DNA from: Durusdinium trenchii
Taxonomy: Eukaryota > Sar > Dinophyceae > Suessiales > Symbiodiniaceae
NCBI GenBank assembly: GCA_963970005.1
Contig: CAXAMN010001225.1
Coordinates: 82,670 to 146,669, forward strand
Reading direction: 5' to 3'
Length of the DNA stretch: 64,000 bases
Within the stretch, counting starts at the first letter, position 1; each line of letters starts with the position of its first letter. Positions 43,504 through 54,309 of this stretch are shown one piece after another. A program made the translations under genes and the position numbers. The notes beneath the pieces are model-generated. The model was not told the DNA's origin. It worked only from the letters and a program-made list of their open reading frames with translations, and did no database searches.

Positions 43504-45108
43504 TCACACAGGGGATGCGGTCTTCTTAGGACACTCCGCATTCGGGTGAGAAGGCGAGTGCAACATGCACTTGTGCACCCTCTTGGTCTTGCCTTTGCAT
43601 TCCGACCCCGCTGCCAAACCTGCACAGGGGCCAACGCTCTTCGCCCAGCTATAGCAAATCTCTTGACCTGCTTGGTCCTTCCCCTTTCCTTTGCCCTTGC
43701 CCTTGTTGAAGTCCCCCTTGGATCTTTGCTCTCTGAAACTCGACAGCTCCTCACGTTCGGCTGCCCATCGCTTGCGCTTCGCAGACCTTTTGTCTCTGTT
43801 GACCTGCCTTCTGCGCTCGCTTCTCTCATCACCCTCACCATGTTCTACAGGGGGTCCAGGATGATGTGCCAAGGCCATAGCTTCTGCTGGAGGTCTTGGG
43901 GACCCATGCGATCCACTGGCCAACCAAGCTGCTGCAGGATGCCTCACCTGCTCGTTCCAAAAGGTCTCGTCCAAAGCCAAGGCCCTGAAACAAGCAGTCC
44001 AAGGTTCATCTTCAGAGAATTCCCTTGGGGGAGGTCCACCTGCCGCCATGTCGAGGACGATCGATCTTCTGATCTTCTCCAACTTCTCTGCTCTTGCTTT
44101 ATCATCAGCCTGCGCGATGAGCCCCCAAGCCTTCGGCCACTGAATCACCAACTTCTCAATGACCTTCTCATAGAGTTGCAAAGCAGCCAGCGTCACAATG
44201 TTCAAGCAAATGCAAGCCGCCTTGAACACCCTCCAACTCACCAACCATTGCTGCAGGTTCTGCGGGCCGGGAAGCTCCTTCATGATGAAAGATCCGTCAC
44301 CTACAGGGAGGAAAGCACGAAACTTCTGGTTCTTCAACACTCTCCTTCCGAAGGGCAGCCACACCGAGAAGTCAACATACGGTGGTTGTTTTTGAACAGC
44401 TACCCTATGGTGTAGTGCAGCCAACTGAGCGTCAGTGGGTTCTTCTTCTTCTTGAGGTGGAGCTCCCATGACCGCTATGTACCGCTGTGTCCATTCGTTG
44501 AGCTTCAATGCATCAGGCAGCCTCATCTCTGAGTCATCGGTCTGGTCCACCAGGTTGGCCATCTTCAAGAGGTTCTCCTTACTGCCTGACGCACTGCTAG
44601 TTACGGGCGCCCTTGTCGAAGCTCCCGTCCCCGTCCCATCATATCCATCAGGAGGTCCCCCGCTGCTTGGCATAGCCCATGGGTCGTTGTCGACGAGCCT
44701 GTCTGCATCTCCGCCCCCTCTGAGGTGTATGACCCACCGAGCATTGCGCCAAACCAACCCCACTTGAGCCGCCTGTATGGGTGTCAGCCGCTCGCCATCA
44801 TCTAAAGTCACCGTGCCGACAATCTGAGGGATCGTCCAGTGTGGCATCGCCGCAACTAATCTAACATCGTTGCCAGGGTCGCCAGCCACGATCGTGAATG
44901 CCGTCCAAAGTCTATCGGGTACATTCAGGCTGTTCAGGAGGTCCGGGATCGTCAGGATGCTAGCGGCTTCTCCTCTTTCCAACAGCACCATAGTGGCTCG
45001 CGCGTCACCTCCACCAAAACACTGGGGAGGTGACCAGTAAGGCTCATCTTGAGCCTTATGGCTAAGGAAGGGAGTTGACTTCCCTCCCACCCTCCAAAAC
45101 ACATTCAC
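43504..45108 (-). CDS. Retroelement gag-like ORF1 protein
   Basis: 534 codons. Met-40 (44991) is the likelier start, because MVLLERGEAASILTIPDLL begins the conserved-looking part. The segment LTPIQAAQVGLVWRNARWV resembles the ORF1 protein I recall from dinoflagellate retroelements. The C-terminus has a charged Arg/Lys/Glu region, a GKGKGKGK run (nucleic-acid binding) and a Cys/His cluster. That cluster starts at CYSWAKSVGPC and ends HKCMLHSPSHPNAEC, so it is zinc-knuckle-like. The frame is intact, unlike the downstream remnant. It is followed at once by the methyltransferase-like remnant on the same strand. The antisense strand also has a long frame, which is a shadow. Confidence 0.7.
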   Translation of the reverse strand: MNVFWRVGGKSTPFLSHKAQDEPYWSPPQCFGGGDARATMVLLERGEAASILTIPDLLNSLNVPDRLWTAFTIVAGDPGNDVRLVAAMPHWTIPQIVGTVTLDDGERLTPIQAAQVGLVWRNARWVIHLRGGGDADRLVDNDPWAMPSSGGPPDGYDGTGTGASTRAPVTSSASGSKENLLKMANLVDQTDDSEMRLPDALKLNEWTQRYIAVMGAPPQEEEEPTDAQLAALHHRVAVQKQPPYVDFSVWLPFGRRVLKNQKFRAFLPVGDGSFIMKELPGPQNLQQWLVSWRVFKAACICLNIVTLAALQLYEKVIEKLVIQWPKAWGLIAQADDKARAEKLEKIRRSIVLDMAAGGPPPREFSEDEPWTACFRALALDETFWNEQVRHPAAAWLASGSHGSPRPPAEAMALAHHPGPPVEHGEGDERSERRRQVNRDKRSAKRKRWAAEREELSSFREQRSKGDFNKGKGKGKGKDQAGQEICYSWAKSVGPCAGLAAGSECKGKTKRVHKCMLHSPSHPNAECPKKTASPV

Positions 45109-47102
45109 CCTCTTATGTCACTCAGCTCTTGCAGAGCTTCTACGAAACGACGTTCATTAGTTCATCGACCAATGCAAGGTGAACGTGGCCTATGTACATA
45201 CACAACATGAACGTGCACATAGCCAGTGACTGTTGAACTTGGCACCCGTCCATATTGTTGCCGTGTCTGGAATTGGTGCGTCTGAGGGTGGCTGGATATG
45301 CGGATAAGTTCGAAGGTGAGAGTGGGTCCAGTTGTGGATATTTGTGGATCCTGAAAATTCCAAAGATATTCGACTCTTGGGTATTGAGCTCTGCACTTAT
45401 ATTTTTTACAATATTCATGTAATATTCTACGTCATTTCGAGGCTAGTGGATTGACGACCTTTTTGGTATCTGAATCACTTGATGACCTTAACTTGGTCAA
45501 GGGCAAACCATGGCAAACCATTGTTTTCCGAGTAGCTTGTTGCATCAACCGTAGCTTCTGCTGCAGAGTTGTTTGACGACTAAAGTCTCAGGGAGGGACC
45601 CCGGGACCCCAGGTGACCGTGCCGTCGATCTGCATTCATCCCCAACTTGGCAAGATTAACACTGTGAGACTCAAAGCTGTCCACCCAAGTCCCGCTGGAC
45701 TTCGATAAATTAAATGGAAACTGAGACTGATTGGCGCTCAGCTACAGGCTGAAGGCGCTGCACACATCACTCCCTGCATCTATGAGATCGAGCCAGGTCT
45801 CATCATCACAGACAGTACAGTAGTCGCTAGACTTAGTCCTATAGTTATTCTTTCAAGCGGCGGCGGTATTGAACTTTCAAGACCATGTACAACACTTTCT
45901 TCCTTACCATCCCTAACCTCTACCCAAATGACCACCTCGCACAGCCACCTCCTCCATTCACTGGAAGCCCATCAATCGCTCTGTGGAAGTGATCAGGGAA
46001 TTGTCGCAACCTGCCCGAACCGCGCGGCTCGCGTTCCGAACCGACGTTCAAATGACGACGGGCTACCTGGAGCGGCACATGGCGTGAAGAATGCACCAAA
46101 CACCGAGTTGGATAGAGGTTGAACAGGCTGAGCTGGCCATCATCAAACCAAGACACGAAATAGCACAGGTTAATGGTCCTTCCTAATTAAAAAAAAGATT
46201 GCAATGCCTTCTGATGCATCGGATAGAAGATTAAAACACATGTGCGATGTGGTGTCATGTTCATTGCTTGCCAAAACACGTGCACTGCAGTGATTTTGGC
46301 TGATGATGAGCAGTGGGGGCAGTAAAGTGGTCATCTGAAATGAGGACTTGCCACAGCATATACTACCAGCTACCAGCCTTGCATGTTACAAAACCCTACC
46401 TGTGGCCGCATTCACAGGTATAGTCCGATTCGGCCACTCCGGAGCACCGGTCGACCGAGACCCCCGAGTGAACGCGCAGCTTGTGGCAGCGTTGCATTCG
46501 TAGTTCGTGTCTGAAGAGATCGAGGTTGACCAGTTGAGTTGATCAACTTCTGTGGAAACTCCCCAAATCCATCCAAATTGCAATGGGAAGTTGATTCCAA
46601 CTTCTGCCCCATGGGCATTTCAGGCCTCCCATTCTCAAACTCCAACTCCTGTGGGACGAGTCACGAGGGAACCCGTCGCGGGCGAACGATTCAGGGTCCA
46701 GAGCTGGTCAGCAGGTTGAGGGGTTCGATTCCAAAGTGGGGCACCGTCCACGAGAATGCCAAAAAATGGACGGTCCAGTTCAGTCGCCAGTTGAGGGGCG
46801 GGTGTCCTGTTGGACCCCGGCGAAACTTAAGAGTTCCCAACATGCTGGGTCAAACACGTGGACCGACGTGCGCCCACAGTTCCACTGATCTTCTGGGCTT
46901 TGCTGCTTGATGTGAGTCTGAGAATCCACTGGCGCGGCAGCTGTGATGCTTCTCGAATTAACTGGTTTCTTTCTGATTTCCACCAGAGTGAGCTCCACAC
47001 CATGTCAACACCAAGCCCATCTCCAAGAAAGAACTCCCCGGTACTCTCCCTGGTGACTCAGGAGATATATGAGACAAGCTCCCTGTGACCCTGGCTCCAT
47101 GG
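45109..47102. other. Intergenic, no secure gene
   Basis: No terminal repeat matching the 3' side of the retroelement was recognised. A minus-strand segment near 46850-46970 (KKPVNSRSITAAAPVDSQ) is weakly protein-like. A GGTTCGATTCC at 46719 resembles a tRNA B box but has no supporting arms. Confidence 0.4.
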
Positions 47103-47450
47103 TCACCAATGAGACATGTTCTCACCCAATGTCCTTGTCTCATCTGTCCTGGTCTCACCGGCACGCATCCGTACGTCGCACCGACGCGTCGCGTCCTGCA
47201 ACTTGGCGCATTGCCGTTGGAACTCCGCGGCGAGCTGCTCCGACACGCTCCGGAAGCGATCCTGGGCTGCGCGGAACCAGCCGTTCGCCCAGCTGTCACT
47301 CACTTCACTGGTCGGAGGAAAAAGACCATCACCAACATCAAGCAAATCTATTGGACGAGACGAGCACCTTAGGGAAAACATGTCCGGCATGTCACCTGAC
47401 ACAAACGCGGGCATCCTCCTCGAGCAGAAGCGGTGGACCTGTTCGAGCAT
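47103..47450 (-). CDS. Possible exon with a coiled-coil segment
   Basis: The minus-strand frame reads SWANGWFRAAQDRFRSVSEQ and LAAEFQRQCAKLQDATRRC, a long charged helix with coiled-coil character. A 180-codon plus-strand frame overlaps but is rich in Ser, His and Arg and looks like antisense. The family is unknown. Confidence 0.35.
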   Translation of the reverse strand: MLEQVHRFCSRRMPAFVSGDMPDMFSLRCSSRPIDLLDVGDGLFPPTSEVSDSWANGWFRAAQDRFRSVSEQLAAEFQRQCAKLQDATRRCDVRMRAGETRTDETRTLGENMSHW

Positions 47451-47842
47451 GTGTTTGGTTTGGGGAACTCAGAACCTCCCCTTCCGAATCTTCTGAAACA
47501 TCTGAGGACAGCATGCTGAATGAAAAGAACATGGACAGCATGCCACGTCCGACACCATGTGACTTCCCCGAACAGAAGTCCACGTGGAACTTTCTGGGAG
47601 GCACTTTCTGAACTGTCTTTGCCTTAGCGACTGGATGTGCTCTGCTAAAAAATCCTGACGTTCTAAATGATCCACCACGTCATGATAGGCCCTTATGCGT
47701 ATGGCTCTTCAACGAGCAGTACAAAGAATCTGCACACCTGTTGCCTGTACTAAAGTACTCAACACCCAAATGCATCCACATGCAGGCCTTGGGTTTCAAA
47801 CCACACATATTAAATATCTATATTTATATTGTGTACTATGCA

Positions 47843-47880
47843 GTTTCATATATATATATATGCATATATATATATATAAG
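47843..47880. repeat. AT-rich perfect palindrome
   Basis: An alternating AT run centred on GC (ATATATATGCATATATAT), which is self-complementary. Confidence 0.85.
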
Positions 47881-50134
47881 CGGCCTGCCTCAAACTAAAT
47901 ACTAGTAGTGACGAGTGACGAGTGTATAACATTATAGCCCTCACCTGGCAGAGCAGAAAAAACTAACAAACAACAAACATATTCAAGAAACACAAGCACA
48001 TCCTCCAACTCCTGAGAGCTGGGGAAGAAGTTCCCCACAGCCCAGCTCATGCCACAACAGCACCAAGCCACAAGGAGCTCATCTGCCGCTTCGCCCATGA
48101 GTGGGAACGCCCGTGATCACCCGAGCGCTTGAGACTTAAGCCGTGGTGTCAGCGTTCAGCACCGGGAGTTAGTTCTCGAAGGGCCACCATGGAGACACAG
48201 GGAAGGGAAGAAGGATCGATGGCCCGAGCTGGATGTCTCTCTCTCTATGTTTTCGGCAAATGGGGGAAGATTGGATTCAAGTTGATGCACCCTGGAAATC
48301 CACCTGCTTCACCCTTTCTCAGCCTTATGAACGTGCAGTCACAGGGTCAGGTGAAAGCCAAAAGAACGTAGTGCCATGAACAAAACTCCGTTCGGCATGA
48401 CCTCTAGTGCTTCACTGGCTTCACCCATCCTTTTTGGGAGGCAACATCTGGTCTTTCGGGTTGCGCCCAGCCCGTGGCAGGACCTCGCTGCCGAAGGCTC
48501 TTATGGATCCACATCAATGATGTCTGCCCTCGGGAACAATAGAGCCGAGGGGTCGATACTGTACCTGTTGGTTGTGCACGACTGGGTATCCCCTCCATTG
48601 ATCAAGCATCTATGATCCACATGACATGGAGGAAAGGACATGGAACATCATGAATTACAATGCCAAGGCCGGGCCATTCCGGTAAAGGCGAAAGCACCCA
48701 AACAAATAGATGCGCAAGGCCGCACAACCAAAAGCTGCCTGAACTCTTGGTGCTTCATGATCATGATTGGTTTGGCTGGATTGTGGGCCCTTCATGTTCC
48801 GCCGGAAGTTCCCCCTTCGGCCTGCCATTCGACGTGTAAGGTACCTCAACGGCTGCTGATCATGGACGTGGTTGTGGGTTGTGATGAATTGGCAGTGCCG
48901 CACGATGATCTAAATCTAGATCCTCCAAGTCTGCAGAAAGAACAACGGACTGGGTCAGTGCCCAAGGATGTACATATCCAGAAAGGATGTGCTCAAGTGT
49001 CAACGCTATACGGTCATCCCTGCTAGAGGAAACCCGGAATAGAACGGATGTCACCCGTGCAGAACTGTGGGGACTTTCCGTCAAGAACTGTGCAAACCCT
49101 GTTGGTTGAGGTGCGCATCACAGGGTGGTCCGCAAAATCTTCAAGACTGGAATGGCCGCAGCACATGGAGTGGGTGCTGCACCAAAAATCTCAATTCTAG
49201 CTTGCAAATGACACCTGCTCTTGATATACTACTCTAGACGGACCAACACCCTGCACATCACCCATCGAATCGTGGATTGGAAAAACTCGGACATGTCGCT
49301 GGGAACTATTTTTAACGGAGAATAATTACCAATTCAAAAGCTAGACTTCAGATGACTTCAGTATTCCTGTGGAGCCAAGCCTTTCAATCAACAACGGGCT
49401 TGCAACGACAATCTGAAAACCTACATTATGAGGTTCCGGGATTGATGCTTCTCCTCCCAAGTCATTGTCCGCCATCTTTGTCCATCTGGGCCACCTCTTG
49501 GTGGCAAAGATGGAGAAAAGCGAGAGTGCCCTGGCCATGGTGGAAGTCAGATCAAGGAGCAACAATTTCCCCTCTTGTGAGTGGCTCCCAACAGAAGTGA
49601 GCTCCAACAAAAGAAATGTTCAAATTTCATTTGCTTGAGGGACGGTTCACTCTATGTTTGGTTTCATTACCTTTGTTTGCATTATTTATGGGCTGGATCT
49701 CTATGATCGTTGTGCGTCTGTAGGAATTCTCTATGCGCCTTTGTTTGTATCCCCGGAGGTTCCGGACTCTGTGCACCTACAGTACTGGTAGCACCTCTCT
49801 GCACCAAGAGCTAGTATACACCGAGCCTGCATCAAAGAGCCAAGAAACCATGTGAACATCGCAAGCCAAAACACACCATGCACACAAGCAAGCATATTTC
49901 AAAGCATCAGCATTTGCTCCAGAGTCGGGAAGTTGGCCAAAGGTTTGGTGTGATATGAGGTTTGGTGTGCTTGCTCCTCAGAGCTGAGTGCTCAAATGTC
50001 GCCTTGTCCTAAAGTATCTGGTACCTTCTGCTTGAGCTTTACCACTGAAGTTGTCGTACGATCATTTCTCTTGTAAATATATAATACATATATAATACAC
50101 AGCTTGGCAAACAATAGTGTGGATTGTCGTCTGA
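47881..50134. other. Intergenic, no secure gene
   Basis: A plus-strand frame at 48640-49026 contains a short hydrophobic stretch (MIMIGLAGLWALHV) but no recognisable domain or splice pattern. Nothing else stands out. Confidence 0.4.
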
Positions 50135-50512
50135 TCACCAAGCAAGAAATGCGGTTGTACATCGGGCTGCCCGAATGGTTTTGGGGGTGCAGTACGTGGG
50201 TCGTCCATGCATGTCCTCAGTGTCATGAACCCACCTAAACCTTGCAAGCAACAAAAAGCAATTAGTGTTGTTTGCTGGCATTCCCCCAAGCTTTACTACA
50301 AGTCTGTGAATGGTGTACACAAAGCTCCCAAACAGTACAAGTTCACCAGGGTGGAACATGACAGGATTGGGCACCTCCCCGAATTTATATAGTCGATCTC
50401 CTATCACATCCAGCTCTGCAGGGCACCTTCTGATCTGCCGGCGGGGATGTGGACCAGGGCCTGTGCGTAATGGACTTGTCAAGGAGAACCTTGCAACTCC
50501 TATGGAGTACAT
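50135..50512 (-). CDS. Open frame 3' of the spliced-leader relict
   Basis: 125 codons. The middle reads PAELDVIGDRLYKFGEVPN and PVMFHPGELVLFGSFVYTIH, which looks like folded protein. It lies about 390 bases downstream (minus strand) of the spliced-leader remnant at 50902-50916 and could derive from a reinserted mRNA, but the link is inference. No family is recognised. Confidence 0.3.
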   Translation of the reverse strand: MYSIGVARFSLTSPLRTGPGPHPRRQIRRCPAELDVIGDRLYKFGEVPNPVMFHPGELVLFGSFVYTIHRLVVKLGGMPANNTNCFLLLARFRWVHDTEDMHGRPTYCTPKTIRAARCTTAFLAW

Positions 50513-50901
50513 GTCACCCTTTCATACTTTCATATAGGTCTTCACAGGGGGCACCGATAGGGTTCTATACTGGGTGGGGGAGTTTGATCAAGTGTCCTGT
50601 ACTCTTGAACCGGTAGTTATAAACAAAATGTGTTTTAAAGCGTGCTTATGTAACCTAATCAACCACATATATCTATATTGTGCTGCATCATTGTGTATAC
50701 TAAACGAAAATTTAGAAGGAGTCAATGGCCTGGCTCAACAAACACCAGTTTTGGCAATGTATATAAATTCCACTTGGGATTTCGGAAGGCATTTGTTGGG
50801 TCCATCAGCCATTGATGAGGAGGAACTGTTTGCTCAAAAAACAGAAGTTGAGCGCTTCCGGAGGTATGAAGTTGTGGGGAAAAAAACACATCCCTCCTGA
50901 T

Positions 50902-50916
50902 CTTGAGCCAAAATGG
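50902..50916 (-). other. Dinoflagellate spliced-leader relict
   Basis: The minus strand reads CCATTTTGGCTCAAG, identical to the last 15 bases of the 22-nt dinoflagellate spliced leader. The first bases of the leader (CCGTAG) are absent. Truncated leaders of this kind are known in dinoflagellate genomes as traces of trans-spliced mRNAs copied back into DNA. An exact 15-base match would be expected by chance in only about one in several thousand windows of this size. Confidence 0.75.
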
Positions 50917-51594
50917 AATCAATATCAGGAGTTACCCCTACATGTTTCAAATCCCAAAATGTCCCTACCCAACCATCCATTCATTTTGGGGAGATAAGCT
51001 TGTCTCTTCTCTTGCAGTGTCACTATATTCCTGCCGTTCCTGCCGTCCTGAAACCTATTGAAAACTGAACTCTGCACCGGTTTCCACCCCTCAAAGACGT
51101 GACACCGGCCCAAGCGACCCACTCTGCACACGGCAAAACCATCACTGGCTGGTCGAGACCGCACGGGAGGTCTCGCCCCACCTGCCCGGTCTGAGGATTC
51201 CCTGATCTGGAAAAAGGGCAAGGCCTCCAGGCATCAAAGCTGAGGTTCCCATGTCACTTCGTTGCAGTTCACTTTAGGATTTTTGGGAAAAGCAACAAGA
51301 ACTCCATAAGCTGGGATGTTTATTCTGGGCAAGCCTTTCCAGAACTGTTGGTACACTGTCATGCAGCATGCACTAAAAGATCAATCTGAGAGATGGGGCT
51401 GCACAGTTTCACCGTTGTCGAGACCTGCCAAAATTCTGATCATTCGACTCCGTTCAGCATCATTCATCATGAGGCAAACTTGACCACAACTGATTAATGA
51501 TTTCACCTCTGTTGCTTGCGTCCTCAGCTCACTGACTCAAACCAACAGAAAGAAAGAAACACCTCAACACCTTTTCCGCTCGAAACCAACGTGT

Positions 51595-51912
51595 GTGTGT
51601 GTGTGGCCGACTATTTTTGCTACGGATCAAGATGGCCTCATGGTTTTGTTAAACCTTTTGTTCGAGGGGCGCACCCCTTCAGAGGATATGGCCTGGGTCA
51701 ACACTCTTGTATTGCATGGAAGATATGTTGTATCACCATGGGACAGGGGTATGTCAGGTATGTCTACCCACCGAAAAGGGAGGCCACCGATCCCCATGAG
51801 CGCTGGGTGCCCGCGCTGGACGTCTCACCACGGCCTCCAAACACAGCTTGAAATAGGGGCTATGTACGTTCGGTCAAACAATTCACTGGGAACACATGAG
51901 AAGGACACATGA
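51595..51912 (+). CDS. Weak exon candidate, unidentified
   Basis: The plus-strand frame reads DQDGLMVLLNLLFEGRTP and SEDMAWVNTLVLHGRYVV before becoming Ser/His-rich. It could be a short exon. No splice sites or family were fixed. Confidence 0.2.
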   Translation: MCVWPTIFATDQDGLMVLLNLLFEGRTPSEDMAWVNTLVLHGRYVVSPWDRGMSGMSTHRKGRPPIPMSAGCPRWTSHHGLQTQLEIGAMYVRSNNSLGTHEKDT

Positions 51913-53084
51913 GGACACAACAGACGTTCAGGAATTTTCCCTGGAGTCCTCGCAGGTAGGAACCTTAGGAACAAAATGGAGCAAGCATTTCCAAGGCTCT
52001 TGCGGCATTCTTGTGTTCACCTTCTGCGCAGCATCTGGAGCGCCTGCCCTATTAACATCCACGCGCAGGCACGAGGGGACAAGCCGCCAAGCACGCAGGA
52101 AGTCCCGGCAGAACAATGACTGAGTCCGTGGTCACTTCACTGTCACTGATGGAACCCATGGATGTCAATTGTCAATACTTTGATTTGAACTTTTTGTTCA
52201 TGTATATCTAACTAGTAACTATATATATATTAGTTAACTACTATGAAGACCCTATGAAGTGTCATTGAGTAGACACCGACGTCAAATGCATCCTTAACAA
52301 TCTAGCCTCCTGTTGCTTGACTCATCCAAATCTCAGCGTGGCGTTACTTCTCCTCCGCTGTGAGCCAGCCATGCTCTTTCAGATGCCTCAAGGCGACATG
52401 TTCTCTGCCAACCAAGTACATGATACCAACCTGCGTCCTTCTGGCTAGGATGTAGCTCTTCTCACCCAAGAGTGGCTACGTAACAAGGACTGAGTGATAG
52501 GACTGGCTAGCCAGGCCAAGCAAAAGAAACTCACCGAAATAAGTGCTATAGCTGCTAAAGTAGCACAGTCTTGGCTAGTAGCAGGCTGATTCAGCCTTCT
52601 TTGGGGTACCACTGCCAGAAGGAACCCTTTCCCCCAGAAGCACGGCTTCGCTGCCAAGCAAGTTGGGAGAATTTTGGTAAGCCGGCTTGCTCGGTACACA
52701 AAGGCACCACACTCTTTGTGGTGCCACCTCTGCCTTCAGCACACCATCCTCCGACGGATGTGCTTGAAGCCTGTGAAACACCTAACTATCGGGTGAAACC
52801 TATGGGTCGCCGATGAGGGCATCATGAAGGGCGGCCTTCCCCACAGTAAACACACGCTCAAGTGTGCCTCGTTACAGTGAACATCAATATAGTCAACTCC
52901 CTGGAAAATTCCATTCTAGAAAGCATCGTGTCTGCCTGGCGCACCTCTTTGTTGATTCCCATCTTGCACACTCACGTTCTGAACCTCAGGGATGGTATGG
53001 CATGGATTCGCGTGGTCTAGCCCCTTCTGGAGATCCTCGGGCAAATCTAAGTGTTCCAAATGTTTTCCACTCTTTGGTTTGCAG
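51913..53084. other. Intergenic, no secure gene
   Basis: Short frames only. A minus-strand segment near 52980-53070 (KHLEHLDLPEDLQKGLDH) is weakly protein-like and conflicts with the plus-strand candidates that follow. Confidence 0.35.
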
Positions 53085-53412
53085 TCAAGCGAGTGGTTCA
53101 TGACAAGGATGGAAAGCCCCTTGAAATGCTCAGTGCATCTCAGCGCTCTTCATTTATTTCAGATTCCGTGATCGTGGTAATACAAGGCAAATGCATCTAG
53201 GGCCGAAATCTCCAGCATATCACTGCCGTGTATTGTTATACAACATGTTCGCCTTGAACGGATTGCATGCTGCACAGGAGTTTGCAGCGGGAGTTGGACT
53301 TCCTCCAGGGGATGCAAGCCAAGCTCAGGCGCCACCAAGACATCACCCAACATCTGACCCCACGCAGCAAGCCCCCCCACTTTGGGGAGCTCTCTGATGC
53401 CACAGCGGAGAG
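53085..53412 (+). CDS. Two possible plus-strand exons, unidentified
   Basis: First segment (53085 to about 53160): after TTTGCAG the frame reads VKRVVHDKDGKPLEMLSASQ. Second (about 53279-53412): after CACAG|G it reads SLQRELDFLQGMQAKLRRH and then PHFGELSDATAER, with a GTGGTG donor. The second is helical and charged. No family is recognised, and whether the two belong together is inference. Confidence 0.3.
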
Positions 53413-53492
53413 GGTGGTGCCTGCTTGGCTGTTCCTGGCAAAAACATGTAGAACTGCAGGGAAAGTCTAGCTTTAAACCCTAAACAACTGCA

Positions 53493-53497
<5 letters not shown>

Positions 53498-53536
<39 letters not shown>

Positions 53537-53537
53537 T
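53498..53537. repeat. CAT trinucleotide microsatellite
   Basis: About 13 perfect CAT units. Reading frames through it are artefacts. Confidence 0.95.
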
Positions 53538-54309
53538 GTCTGCCAAGCACTATCTCTTCCACCCCTTGGTCTCACTCTGTCCACTTGCTATTCAGACGCT
53601 TCTTCAGCGCACCAACAGTCCCCCTCTCACTCCCCACATCTGTTCCGGTACAGTATGTTGTCCTGCGCTCTTCTTGCATACTCTTCCGACGAAAGGCCGC
53701 CAATGTTTGCTCCATGAGGAGTTGCTTCTTCTGTTCCCGCCGCTGATCCAGCCTTAGGTCCACTTCAAGAGGGAGGCCGTATTTAAGGAAACCTGGCTTC
53801 TGTTGCTTGTTTAACTATAGGAGCATCACAGTGTTGGGATGAGCGTTGCCAAATATATCAATCGGACATCCTTTTAGATTCTCACCCTCCCTGCATGGGA
53901 TGCTTGTATATACGCATCGGTCTCAATCAGGCCACAAAGACGTACCCGTGCCCAGAAGAGGAAGTTCTTGGTGAACACTGCAGATCATGCAATTCATGGG
54001 ATTCAGTCCAGGCCAAGGGCTTCGAACCCGCCTTTACATGTCAGCAGCTGCCCTGGCCGCAAAGCCCAACTTTTGAGCTCGCTCCATGCTCCGTAGATCT
54101 TGCCACTTCGCGGCTACTCCATGGGCACCTGCGTCGCAAACGGCCAGTGCAGGTCGCTGTTGTTGCGCCCTGCCAACTGCAACAACATGGAGGCCCAAAG
54201 AGCTACTATATTATAGACTATATACTGTAGTTGCCACAAAGCCAAAGCTATTCTGCTCAAATCACACGAAGGCGATACAGTAATCAGTAATGTTGTGTCT
54301 GCCAAACCC

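Noticed and set aside
43546-44415. 289-codon plus-strand frame
   Set aside because: Antisense of the retroelement gag-like ORF, which carries the recognisable features.
46712-46735. tRNA-like B box GGTTCGATTCC
   Set aside because: The flanking bases do not form a T stem, and no matching anticodon arm, D arm or acceptor stem is present at the right distance.
47069-47611. 180-codon plus-strand frame
   Set aside because: Ser/His/Arg-rich with no domain. The opposite strand holds a more protein-like coiled-coil segment, so this is probably antisense.
54024-54042. CTTCGAACCC resembling a tRNA T loop
   Set aside because: Only three of five stem pairs form, and no other tRNA arms were found.
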